Below the pieces are notes generated by a model that made no database searches, was not told the DNA's origin, and saw nothing but the letters and a program-made list of their open reading frames with translations. From Lasiosphaeria ovina (lineage: Eukaryota > Ascomycota > Sordariomycetes > Sordariales > Lasiosphaeriaceae), in contig JAULSN010000001.1 in the NCBI GenBank assembly GCA_033439765.1, positions 3,658,001 through 3,722,000 of the forward strand: a DNA stretch of 64,000 bases. The letters run 5' to 3'. A program made the position numbers and the translations under genes. Shown here piece by piece: positions 33,423 through 45,071 of this stretch. Position 1 is the first letter of the stretch. The number at the start of each line of letters is the position of its first letter.

Positions 33423-34277
33423 CAAACATACAGCACACAGCACACAGACACAAAGAACCTTAGCTCATACTACCGGCGGGCAACCTCATAACAGGATAAC
33501 TACGCAACAGTGGACGTAAATAAGGATAAAGGAAGTGGTTGGGTTGATAGCTTCCTTACTGACTTATTATTCTCCTCCCATCTATGCCTTTCCCGCAACT
33601 AATATATTTCCTTTTTTCCTCTTTTAACATGTATATTCTCCTTTCTTCAGAAATGATCCCGCTCTTCTCACGATAACTTACACACTCGCTCCTTTTTAAT
33701 TCTTAATGTATTCCTTAGGGTTTCTTCTTCCTCTTATATATCTGCGCCGACGCGGTAAACACAACATCTTCACCAGCGGCCGTGAGTCCCGGGCCCGGGA
33801 ACCATAGATAGATAGGCAGAAGAGTCGGGCAGGCGCTATAATTATGATCCCCTGCAGTTTCGTTTGCCATGTTGTTCGTTAGATCCGCCTAGAATTCATC
33901 ATGACAAAACAACACCAGGGCTTGACAAGCAGTTTATCTCATTCCAGGAATGTATAAGCTATATATGAGATTTTCCGAGGGGCAGTTTCCGGGCCTTCGC
34001 ATAACTAAACGCATGACTAAAATGCCAAGGCGAACTTCCATTGATAAAAACTCTTGATGATGCTCCAACAATAGAAGTGTCGTAATGTGGTATATAGGTA
34101 TATTGCGAGAAAAGAACATGACGCAGTCATAGCCGCCCTTCGAGTTATCCGTCGTCGAGGCCGTAAAATAAAACAAACACACCAAAGTATCCTACCCAAT
34201 CATCAAAGACGCTTCCACTCTCCCAAACCGTTATCATGGTATTTTAATTTCCTTTTTATCCCCCCTCGGTCTAACGT
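33423..34277. other. Intergenic, convergent 3' ends
   Basis: AT-rich sequence between the small plus-strand gene and the transcription factor's stop; no gene supported. Confidence 0.5.
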
Positions 34278-37200
34278 CTATGCCAACCCGACTGCCCAGG
34301 CTGCATTCGAGAGCTGCTTCAGCAGATGAATAATATTCTCGCTAATGGGAGGCAGGCTGTCGGGGCCGCCAATGAAATTGGCACGGAGAATTTCCTGTGC
34401 AACTTCCATACATCCGCGGGGATCGTCTACGAAGGCGGAGCTGGTATTCGTAGGCCCGCGGATACTGGCACGACCTTGGCCAAAGCTAATGTACCGGTGA
34501 ACAATTGGGCAGTCGTCGCCGTCAATGTATACCGTATCATTGTAGCCGAGGTGGCCGTGCTGCTGCTGGCCGGGCGGCCGAGATGCACGCTCGATCACAC
34601 CGTGAGTCCATAGACACAAGGAGGCATGATGCACGCCGATAGCATAGAAATCTTTGAGGTGTCCAAGAGGGAACCTCTTGCCCTGCCGTAGAATCTGACC
34701 TGCATGCCAGATGGCCTGCCGCGCATCTACACTGGTAGACCATCGCTGAAGCGTGGGGTAGACTCTACGCGCCTGCTCCTCACCTTCCTTGCCCGAGAAT
34801 ACCTGCAGGTCGTCGAGAGAGACGTGCAGATTCATGAGGAGCAAGTGCAGCATCAAGCTCTCTTGGGCCGACATCATGTCGGACTGATTCAGAGTGACAA
34901 ACTGAAAGCCCTGTAGCTGTTTACAGAGCTCCTGGTGCCGAGTTTCCAGTAGCAGGCTTGTACTATTTGCAAAGGCTGGCGACTGCGCGGTTGGCCGATA
35001 AACCGAGTTGAGCTGCCGATATTCCCAAATCATTGACCAAAAGCCATGCAAGTAGACCGAGACGGCAAACTGAACATCCATGAGCTGACTGGTTGTTGAC
35101 AGCAGGTTTATATCCCGGAAGAGGTCGCCGAGAGATGGGGGCTGTTTGCCCCCAGCGGCTGCTGTTCCTAGGTAGTGGACTTTAAACTCCTCTGCGCTTC
35201 TTGCAAACCACAATTCTTTGGAGCACGGTAGAGGCAACGTAAGCTCCGCATACGATATGTGCGGATTGCAGAACTGTGTCATCGAAACTTGGGAATCCCT
35301 CAAGTACGCGTGAAATGCGAGCCTGCGATCTGAGGTTAGATATGTTCTTTTCTGCGAAACGAGTTTCAAGAACGGACCTTTTCCAGGCCTCGGATTGGTA
35401 CCACTGCTTCCATTTCTCCTCGAGAACTTTACCCTCGTCCGATGGGTGGATGACAATACTTGGATAAGCAGACCGTTGAAACTTTCCCCGGTACCGCATC
35501 ATCTTTGACTGTGGTCAGTACTCGGCATATAGTAGGGAGTATTCTTGTCTTACTGCGATGGGAATGGACAAGTCTGTGACCTCTGTTAGCCAAGGCAACG
35601 AAGGTGAGCTGGGTATGTTATACAACTTACGGCATTCGGCAATCTCCATTTTCCGCCTATTGCCGCTCCAAAGACCGACATCCTGAACCAACATCAAAGC
35701 CTGGACAAGTCCAGGATCTGCGATAGTTTTGTTGTTCTCTTCAAACTGCATTGGCCGTTCAGTAAGTGTACTTTGACACCGGGTAGCACGCGATTTTTGC
35801 ACTCACTCTGGAAGGAATTGTAAGACCTATTTGACTTTGTCAGCCAAGAGTGCGGTATTACCGATACGGATCAACCTGGGTACTCACGGACTGCCTCTTG
35901 CAGAGCGAATCCAAACCGACGCAAAGTAGGGACGGGAGCCAGAACAGCGCCAGCCGAAGCAGCTATAGCCAACCACTCGGGCCACTGCGTATTCAGGGAG
36001 AAGGAACCGTAATGTATCCACGAAGATACTGAGCAGAGGTGGGAGGCCAGAAAGATGTTGATCCAAGAGTCCATAATGTCGACTGATGGAAAAGAAGACG
36101 CGACACGGGCCATCATGGCATCATTGCGACATGTACCAAGAACAATAGCCAAGATCTTGTCTCGACCTGAGGTGTGTAACCTCTCCTCGATCACTCGGTC
36201 TGCCAACCTCCCATCCGCCTGCATTTGAGCCGTCGCGTGGGCATCTTTAGACGGCAAGGGCAGGTTGGATTGTTCGTTATATCCATTGTCTGTTTTTGCA
36301 GGAGTCCATCGCCATGGGGATTCTGTCCACATCTTCACAAGCCTTGATCGCATCGCAGTCATGTCAACAAAGTTGTCAGGGCCAGACCGTAAGTCTGGCA
36401 CGTTTGGAAAGCCGTCGACATTCCAGTGGTGTAAAAGACCGAAATCGAACTCTCTGAGGTCTAGACTTGTGTCATCGCAGAAATCCAGGACTGCCAGGCC
36501 TTGGGCTTCGGCGAGTCTAGTTGGATGGTCTAGTGACTGGTCATAGAGGACGTCGCGCAGAAAGTCGCCAAAGGGGGCCTTGGTCATGTCGTCGACGGCA
36601 CTGCCAGGATACGGCGGCTGGAAGCCGTCAGTCATCATCGTCTCCGGGGTAGGCAACTGTGTTTCTTCTTTAAGCGATGGGTTTCCAGTGAAGACGGGAC
36701 TGTGATCAACGGTCTGAGTGTTGACGGGTGGCGGGTAGGCGGGTCGGATCTGATCTTGGCCAGTTTGCTGTTGTTGTCGTTGGCTATTTGCAACGACAGA
36801 CGAATGGGGGTAGTAAGGTGACTCGGGGCTTGACTCTTGGGGGTAATCAACGCCACGAGCATTCGCAGAGAGATGGAGCAAGTGCAGGGCTGCGTCCTCC
36901 GAGGATGCATATTCGCAACTCAACCCACGATTCTTACAGCGAGTGCATCTAAAGTCAAGTCAGGAGTGTGAGGGGAGCCCAGGTTTGTCTGACGCGGCAG
37001 GGGTACCTACGGTTTCAGTTCTTCACACTTAACCCTCGCCTTCGCGCAGGCCTGACAAGCGTGAGCCACGCGGCCTGCACCAGGGGACGAGCTGATGCGC
37101 TTTCGCTTGGTTCCATTGTCGTCCTGGTGGTTGGTGCGATGGCGCTTGAGAAGATCAGCTCGAGAGAAAGCCTTCGAGCATACCTACAGGGGTTTGTCAG

Positions 37201-37781
37201 TAATGGAACGGTACAGCAGGGAAGCAGGCGCCAAGGGGCCAAGAGAAACTTACATCGCAGGCAAAGCGTTTTCCCAAGGTGTGTGTTGCAATATGTCTCT
37301 TGTAGAGGGTTAGCAAACAGAACCAGATGCCAAGTATGGATAGGGAGAAGGGGGGGGGGGGGGGGAGACCGTGCGGTACATACTTGCAGGTGTTCAGGGC
37401 GCGAGTACCGGCCTGGGCCACAGTTAGTCTTTTGAACCTGGGGCTACCTCTTCGGCAGCCGACTTGAACAACAGCGAAGAAAATGAGAGGTTTACGTAAA
37501 CAGTCGGCGCATTGGTACAGAGACTGGACGTTGGAGTGGTTCCGAGGCGGCGTCTGAGTCTGGCCAAGGTCGGGCAGCGGAGCCGCAGGACTTGGTGACG
37601 GGCGGTAGACTGGGGCTGAAGGAACAACAAGCGGAGCAAGGGACAGGCGAGAAGGCGGCGGGTGGTGGTGCGAGGTGCCGAGGGGTGGCACAGTATTAGT
37701 CGACGGCGGACCGGTAGGGGCGGGAGGTAGCAGTGGGGGGTCGGGAGGGTGGATGAGATGTCCGATGTTGGGGCTGGCCAT
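34278..37781 (-). CDS. Transcription factor with C2H2 fingers, Zn2Cys6 cluster and fungal-TF domain
   Basis: Ten exons: 37496-37781, 37384-37412, 37254-37298, 37011-37183, 35888-36948, 35807-35826, 35631-35745, 35554-35582, 35378-35502, 34278-35322; 975 aa. After a proline-rich leader come two C2H2 fingers (YQCADCLRRYSRPEHLQRH, then FACDVCSKAFSRADLLKRH) at about residues 88-140. They are followed by a basic linker KRKR and a Zn2Cys6 cluster (ACQACAKARVKCEELKPCTR, ending CKNRGLSC) at about 158-185. The C-terminal half carries the helical fungal-specific middle-homology region (ELTLPLPCSKELWFARSAEE, YLHGFWSMIWEYRQL). This combination is known in ascomycete regulators of the RegA-like type. The C2H2 region is spread over four exons. 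Target genes are unknown; no neighbouring pathway is evident. Confidence 0.92.
37350..37365. repeat. Poly-G/C tract inside intron 2 of the transcription factor
   Basis: Sixteen consecutive G on the plus strand, i.e. poly-C in the transcribed intron, between the 29-nt exon 2 and exon 3. Confidence 0.95.
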
Positions 37782-39525
37782 GATGATGAGGTGAAGCTGC
37801 TGGCCGTGTGCGTATTGAGGCCAGCCAAGCCAATGAGTGGATAGACGAACCCAGACACGAAGAGACTGGTTGGGCGGGCATGCAATCAATCAATGGATGA
37901 TGGATTGGCGTGCCGCGAAGCCTCTCACAGCGCTGTGCGCATCCGTCATCAACCCCGTGGCCTCATCGATTCAAGGCCCAGTCCAGGTCCAATGACGGTG
38001 CTGAAGGAGAGCCGGGGGAGCTGCGCCGCTGCCGCCGCTGCCGCCGCCGCCGCCGCTGGGAAAGTGGGAGCACGGGATCACGACTGGAGCCCCAAGTCAG
38101 GTGTGGATGGGCTCGCAGCGGTCTTGGAACACACACCACAGCTGCTGGCTGGTAGGTAGTATGGCTTGGTTAAACTCGAGTTGGAACGCTCGACTTTTAA
38201 TTAAAGGCTCCGGCAAGAAGCCAAGACAAGACTGACTGACCCTGCGGTACTGCAACACTGCGCACGCGTAATCCCCTCCCAGACACCCCAGACACCCCTG
38301 GACAGGACTAGACCCGTCTGCGCTGCACGCACTGCACTGCAGCTTTTGCTGGCGAACTACAGCTTTCGAGGTGATCGGAGCACGTCGTGCAGCGACCGAC
38401 CGTATTGTCGATCTCTTTCTTCTGTGCGTGAACCACGAGCTTCCACGCTGATACGACATCTGGGATTTGAAGGTATCTGAGTTTTGGAGGCAATGGGAGG
38501 TATGGATGCACGTAAATGGTTGGAATAGAAGGCAACCTGAATTATTGCGCAGTGTGTTGGAGGTATGTGAGGAACAAATCAGGACAGCTACTTCAATTAG
38601 ACAATACCCGACGTCTGGAACTTGAACCGTCTGAATTTGCCGTTGCCGCTGACATAACTGCCCAAGGTTCCCAATCACACCTCGAGTGCTGCTGCCGAAA
38701 CCAGTATAGGGCATGATGCCATGTCTGAAAAGTCTTGGCATTCTAAGAGCAGGAACGACTGAGCCCTAGACTACCTTAGTGTAGGAGGGGAAGCATTCCA
38801 AATATCTCGTTCGGAATAGATGCACGCATCTTTTCGATTCTTCTCACACACAGTGAAACCGCGACAGCCATCTCCTCCACACCTACCTAGTTTTCCCATC
38901 AATAAAAATGGCCAAACAACCCAAGGCGCCGGGTGTCTTGGGTCAGATGGGCCCGGACAAGCCTTCTGCCGCTGATTGCCACTTTATTGCATCAATGTAT
39001 CCCCCGTACATGTACGGCTTAGTTGCCTACCTGGGAAGCGTGCTGCGCTGCTGCACGTGGTTGAAGAGTTTGAGGGTGTGCAAACATTAGTAGACCTGCA
39101 GTTTGGCGACTTCGAACCGGGACTCAAGGACTCAAGCTCAAACAAGCCTCGGCGGTGTACCCGCGCCCACGTGTAAAACGAAGGATGAGATGCCAAAAGG
39201 TAAATTTAGCAATACCCGTAGTTCTCGCCGCTCTACGCATTGAACCTGGGCGATCCCGACGGGTTGCGCGTGTTCTCTTGATGTGACGTTGCTACTTACC
39301 CTAATTCGAGGCCACCGTTCATGCCTCAGAGACGTACTGCTGCTTTCGATTCAGGCCGTGTCAGAAGTTTATTTAAACCCGCTTGTCCATCGAAATTCCC
39401 GGGTTCACAGAGGACACAGTCTTGGATTTAACCGCTACGCCACCACCACATCGAAGACACAACGCGGAACTGAACACGGTCGACACCTGGTTTCCCCATC
39501 GCATGGCCGTCACGTCTTGAACTCT

Positions 39526-39547
39526 GGGGGGGGGGGGGGGGGGGGGG
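39526..39547. repeat. Poly-G tract (22 nt)
   Basis: Uninterrupted run of 22 G in the gene-poor interval; such tracts are prone to length error in sequencing. Confidence 0.95.
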
Positions 39548-40398
39548 AGGGTGGTAGCAACCACTATATTATCCGCGAGCATGCTCCGCGAGGGAAAATA
39601 ATACCAGAACAGCTCAAGCAGACTGGATTGGCCCCAATGATATCTATAGCCCTTCGTACCACCGAGACAAGCAGGACCAAATGCGGACTAGTGGCAATTG
39701 TAATCATGAACAGAAATGCAGACGGCTTTCGACAGCTTGTCAACTCATCTGGAAATTGACCAGACAGACGCAAGGGAGATGGCAGTCGAACTGGCTGGAC
39801 GGCCCGCATGTTTACATTACAAAGTACGGATAGAGCCCGGAAGTCGGGACGGGAGCTAAGGACGTACATGGCATCTGTATCCGTAGTGAACTCCGTAATA
39901 TATAGCCCGTATATTGGATTGATGTGGGGTCCCATGGCCTTGCCCAGACGACGCGGTTGATGGCAAACGGCTCGTAGTCGAGTACTACCGGGACGGATAT
40001 GCAACAATTAAGAAGCTATGCGATCATCTTGCCGCTTCGGCCGGAGTGACCTGAGTGCAGCATTGTCAATGTGATGAACGCGGCTTCCCCAGTGAGTTCG
40101 GGTGGAGCCCATACTCGCCCTGCAGCTGCCCCGGACTCCAAGATCTGCGAACCCAACCTCGGGTGCCACAATGTGGGACGGGGGACTCCTGAGTTCGCTG
40201 TAATATAAATAGCAAGCATTGACTTCGCCTAGCTTACCTTGAAGGAGATCTCCCACGAGGAGAAGTCTCTCCCGTCCTCTCACCGCAACCCTCGAATCGA
40301 ACAGCTGCAGTAGTGTAAAACTGGGAAGGCTCGCCCCTCCTCGTCCTGCGTTTTTCGGGGGTTTCGAGCGGGTGTCGGTGCGGAAGGTGCTTGCGCAA

Positions 40399-40412
40399 GG
40401 GGGGGGGGGGGG
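40399..40412. repeat. Poly-G tract (14 nt)
   Basis: Fourteen consecutive G in an intergenic region. Confidence 0.95.
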
Positions 40413-41338
40413 AGGGAAGGGGTCTCAACTGACCCCAGAAGCATCGGAGGCTAATCAGGCCAAGGCGCGAACCCTTGTCCAAGGCGGCATCTAATTCAGA
40501 TCTCACTGCATTTCGTTTTCCCATGTGTCTCGCGAACCACCCTCTTCTTCTGAGTCGTAGTGGTAGCACATCTGGAGATAAATACACTTCTAACCCCTTG
40601 GAGAGCAAGCAACCATGTCCGTTCCTAGACGGTGAGCCAGCCAGTTCTGTACTGTACACAGAGCCTTCCGGCTGCCTCGTGGGTCGATTATCGTTATTTA
40701 TTTGAGTTGTGTTTGATGATACCTTGGGTTGCCGTTTAGCTTGGACTTTACCTAGTTACCATTGTTACCGTCTACGCCAACGTCCACGCTCGCGCTCGCC
40801 TCCACGCTCACGCCGCTTACCTTTTCAACCTTGTCATCCGGTACCGGCCTCTTCGCCTTGGGTTCCCGAGTGTGTAAGGAACCCCCCGTTCCTAGATTCT
40901 ACCCCGAACAAATCCCTATCCGTCTGGACCACCACACGACTTCAGAGGTTTCGCCCGATGACACGCTGATGAACCTGAACCAATTCTGCCAGATGGCACG
41001 TTGGTAACGTCCTATATTGAATCCAGCCACAAGAGGCGCCTTTGGGAGTTGCAGATTGGTCCCGGACTTGCAAGCTGTATGTTTATATGCTATTTGTGCA
41101 CCAACATGCCTGCCTCTTCGTCTGATGCATTTGCTGTGCAGTTGGGTGGGCTGGTTCCAAAGTCTGTCGAAACTTGGTCGACCTCCTCGTCCACTATCTA
41201 CAACTGCCGGGGCCCGCCCCTGTCAAGCGAAACCGAGTCTTATCGACATCCGACCGCGACGGTCTGAAATAAGAACGTCATCTCTCGCTGCCAGCTCTTG
41301 GCGGTGTCGTCGTGTCCCAACCCATCGTCACTGTCGCC

Positions 41339-43342
41339 ATGGCCGAGGATCGCATCGCCGCGTCGCTGGACGCCTATCCCAAGGTGGAGCGCATCGACAA
41401 GATTCGGAAGAGAACTCTGGGAAACGTCCGCCTCCGACATCTTGATACCAACGAGATCATTCTGATTCCTACGCCTTCTTCGGACCCCAATGACCCTCTA
41501 AATTGGTACTCGTCCCTCCACCTCTGGCTGGGTTGATCATGGCTAACTGTCAGCATAGGCCGCAGTGGTACAAGTACTATATTGCAACGGGTGAGTATAG
41601 ACGAATAGAAGCGGCATTGACAGCATAGGGTGGCTGACCTCTCGACTAACAGTGGTTTGTCTCGCCATGATGATGTGCAACTTCCTAGCTGCGGGCCCGT
41701 CCATTGATATAGTTTCCACGACAATGGACTTCTTTCCCGGGGCCAATCCGAGAACCGACCCTCTTTATTTTGCCGACGCTGTAGCTAAGGTCTCCTACTT
41801 CTTCACCTCCACTGCTCTTTTGCAAGGCGTTGGGAACTTCTTCTGGGTTCCTGTTGCGAACAAGTACGGTCGACGGCCCACTTATGTCTTCAGCTACCTC
41901 GTCTACACTGTAAGTCTACGCCACAGTCTTATCTGACAATGAAAACTCAGACCTCACTAGGCCTCCGCTATCTGGCTTTGCTTTGAGCGGTCGTACAGCG
42001 GGTTCCTGGCGGGCCGCATAATCATGGGCTTCGGTGCCGGCGCTGCCGAGACTGTTGGTATGTTCCTTTCCACCATCTCGACAAAGACTCGAAACTAACC
42101 CAGACACCGATAGCTCCAATAACTATCGCCGATATTTTCTTTCTCCACGAGCGGGGCACTGTGATGGCCCTCTATACCTCTTTCCTGGCAGTTGGCGTTG
42201 CACTTGGCATCGTCATTTCTGGGTAAGGTCGTCATCTCGTTGGGGTGTACCGATGGATGGCTAATGGAACCCGTGTAGCTTGATCACCATTGGCCATGAA
42301 TGGAGAGTCATTTATCAGGTTGCGGCCGCGCTGGTAGGCTTCGTCCTGCTTCTCGCCTTTTTCGCATTTCCGGAGACAGCATATATCCGAGAAAAGCCCC
42401 AGAGTGATGACGAATCCGCCGAGGCCGGCCAGGCAGACTCGGAAAAAGATGTAATAACCACATCCGACGTGGAGCGGGTGGCTGGGTCGGGACCTGGACT
42501 CACGCGAGAGTCCTATTTGAGGTCCCTCAAGCTCTTTCGTCAAACTCTCACTACAGAGAGCTTTCTCAAACTTGTCGTTCGGCCGCTTGGCTTGATCTGC
42601 CTGCCCCCGGTGCTCTGGGCTGCCCTTGTCGAGGCCGCCACTATTGGCTTTCTCGTTGCTGTCACGTCCAATGTTGCGGTGGCCTTCCAGGAGACGTACG
42701 GCTTCGAGGCTTGGCAGGTCGGCCTCTGCTTCATCGGTGCCATTATTGGCTCCATTGTGGGCATCCCAGCAGGCGGCCATCTTGGAGACAAAGTGGCCGA
42801 CTGGTTCACTCGGCGGAACAACGGCGTGAGGGATCCTGAAATGCGACTTCCTGCCATGATACCCTGTCTTATCGCCACGCCCTTATCCCTCATTCTCTAC
42901 GGCGTTGGGATTGAGCATAAGCTGCACTGGATGTGTCCGACAATCGGCATTGCTCTCTGTGAGTTCACCCTAACCCGCTTCGTTTGTTCCTAGGCCGCCG
43001 CATCGACTGACTGCGATCTCAGTGAACTTCGCGACCGTCCAGGGAACCAACCTCTGCCTCGTCTATGTCATCGACGCCTACCGCCCGGTTGCCGGCGAGG
43101 TCACCCTTGCGGTCATGGGGTTCAAATCCATGTTCGGCTTCCTCTTGTCATTCTACACGAACACATGGGTCAGCCAGTCTGGATACCAGAACGCGTACGG
43201 CGTGATGGCGGCGATTTCGGCTGCTCTCATTTTGCTGTCGGTTCCCCTGTATTTCTGGGGAAAGAAGATCCGCCATGTCACTTGGCAGTGGCGTGTCATT
43301 TCGTGTGTTCACTGGAACGATGACCGTGAGGTTGGCGAGTAG
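41339..43342 (+). CDS. MFS transporter, HOL1-like/DHA1 type
   Basis: Major facilitator with about twelve membrane segments. Seven exons: 41339-41505, 41559-41590, 41653-41909, 41961-42057, 42114-42222, 42279-42958, 43023-43342; 553 aa. Diagnostics: ILIPTPSSDPNDPLNWPQWY ahead of segment 1 (joined over intron 1), NFFWVPVANKYGRRPTYVFS (the loop 2-3 motif A), AGRIIMGFGAGAAET, a long acidic central loop (SDDESAEAGQADSEKD), VGLCFIGAIIGSIVGIPAGG, and the WGKKIRH tail. Exon 2 is only 32 nt. I chose ATG 41339; a frame opening 27 bases upstream starts with GTG. By family it exports or imports small organic molecules; the substrate is not predictable. It is convergent with the SDR gene and two genes from an FAD monooxygenase, suggesting a shared pathway. 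Confidence 0.93.
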
Positions 43343-43715
43343 CCGCATCCTTCCAAGCACATTGCGCTTTCTGGACACGACGCGGCGTTTTGCTGGAAAT
43401 CTGGGAGTTTGTTTCTTAGTTCATTTCGAATTGGATTTGGGTAGCGTCGGTGCAAGGTGTACTGTTTTCTTTTGCAGGGAATTGTTGAACGGTTATGTCT
43501 TCCAGTTCTTGGGTCTCGGGTATGAATCCCATGAAAAGTCATCACGGGTTTTAATGAAATAGGGGTTGGAATAGGTGTTCGATTGGTGATTACCTGTCGG
43601 GCGGCTTGATCTCATTGGGGAGGCCCAATAGATCCCGAAAAGCTACCTGGACGCGAAGAGGCGGAATCATTGATTAGGCTGGTAGGTACCTATGGAAGGT
43701 AGGTATGTACCTAGC
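43343..43715. other. Convergent 3' spacer, MFS (+) / SDR (-)
   Basis: A 373-bp interval with TAGGTACCTA-like words around 43680-43710 just beside the SDR stop; no gene. Confidence 0.5.
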
Positions 43716-45071
43716 TCAAAGGACCATTCCACCGTCAATCACCGCATTTGCCCCTTCACATACAAGTTAGCATTTCTATTATGATCACTTTGGAGCGGGA
43801 GTCTTTCGGTGCTCGGAGAATGATACCAGATGCATGGTATCCTTTCTTGAAAGTTACCTATTGTAAAGGCAAGTATGGGTGGCCGAGAAAGGAACCAAAC
43901 AACCAGGGGAAAGAGTAAAGTGGGCTGGGTGGTGACTTGAAAGACGCGAATAGGAAGGAAGGAGTCCGTCTGAGACGGCGCACTGGTGATGGTACGTACC
44001 CGTCACGCTCTTGCATCTGACAAAACAGAGCACCTGCTCTGCCACGTCCTAACAAAGTGAAAAGGCATGAGCTAACTGCCCGTGGCAGATCCGATCAATG
44101 GAGGTCTCCACCTACCTCAACAGTCGCAAGGCGTTTGAGTTTTGTGCGTTCCCTAATTTCTTCTTGCAATTCGAGAGGAAATTTTAGACCCCAGTCCTGA
44201 TGATTCAACCCATAGTTAGTAAAAGCTCCATCCTATCGGGCTTCAGTTTCCTTTGCGACAGTTCCCAAAACAACCGCCGTAAAATAAGGCAACACCCAGA
44301 GGCCACAGACACCCGCACACGCACATACCGTGAGCAACAGTCCAGGGGACACGCTGTTGACCCTTATCTTGGGCGCAGCAATGAGTGCCAGTCCCTTGAC
44401 GAGGTGTATTTGGGCCGCCTTTGAAACAGCATACGCCTGTGGTGGTGGTGGTATAAGCATGGCGTCGTGGTAAACAACAAGGTAGAGCTCAAGCTGGCTC
44501 ACAAGAGAACTGCCGCTGACTTTTACGCCAGCTAGAGAGGCCGTCGTGATGAAGACGCCCTCGCTTGCGTCTAGGAAGATCTTGGCGGCGTGCATCAGCC
44601 ATAGATGCGACTTCACATTCATGGTGTAAGTGCGATCCCAATCGGCCTCATCGACGTTATCATCGAGATTCGTGATGTCGCGAACCTGAGTCCTAAGGGC
44701 TGTCAGCGCTTTCCCTCGGGACTCCGTGGGCTAGATACACTTGGATGCAAAACCACCTACCAGCCGCCGTTGGAGAAGACGACGTCAAGCCTATCCCCCA
44801 TAGCCGAGGCCGCCTCACTGACAAGTCTGCCAATGTCACCCCGCCGCGAAAGGTCGGCTTGGATGGCGACAAAATCAGCCTTGCTGCTGCCGTCAGCGGG
44901 TCTCTGGAGTGGTGAGAGGCTCTCAAGTTCGGCGACAAGCGCTGCTGCTCGAGAGCGGTCGTTGTTGTAGTTGACAACAACACGCATGCCGGTCGTGGCG
45001 AAGAGGCGAGCCGTCGCCGCTCCGAGGCCGGCGGTACCAGCCGTGATCAGAGCAACCAGAGGCACGTCCAT
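43716..45071 (-). CDS. Short-chain dehydrogenase/reductase (classical SDR)
   Basis: NAD(P)-dependent oxidoreductase. Six exons: 44761-45071, 44503-44692, 44329-44436, 44116-44196, 44000-44048, 43716-43753; 258 aa, the classical SDR length. Cofactor motif ITAGTAGLGAATARLFA near residue 9 (the usual TGxxxGxG begins with Thr-Ala-Gly here). It is followed by NYNNDRSRA, VFSNGGW in place of the common NNAG, TASLAG with the catalytic serine region, the active-site AYAVSKAAQ (Tyr-x-x-x-Lys), IRVNSVSPGLLLT and the terminal TGANAVIDGGMVL. Intron 2 (44437-44502, 66 nt) is in frame and stop-free; removing it joins GSSL to AYAVSK. Upstream it faces the FAD monooxygenase across 1.3 kb. Confidence 0.93.

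Larger units (their letters stand above)
37782..41338. other. Long gene-poor interval with homopolymer tracts
   Basis: About 3.6 kb between the transcription factor and the MFS gene. It contains a GCC-type trinucleotide run near 38025-38055, a 22-nt poly-G at 39526-39547, a 14-nt poly-G at 40399-40412 and a degraded tRNA-like element with an intact A-box at 39432-39442 (minus). No open frame here has recognisable coding character; the longest (214 codons, minus, 38097-38741) lacks any family motif. Confidence 0.45.

Noticed and set aside
37782..37889. Upstream extension of the transcription factor frame to 37889
   Set aside because: Extra 36 residues lack conservation signs; the ATG at 37781 opens the proline-rich N-terminus typical of the family.
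38097..38741. 214-codon minus-strand open frame
   Set aside because: No family motifs, unusual Cys/Gln/Arg-rich composition and no splice continuation.
40709..41007. Short plus-strand frames ahead of the MFS gene (PEQIPIRLDHHTTSEV)
   Set aside because: Looks faintly coding but could not be joined to the MFS start or to any family; probably leader or chance.
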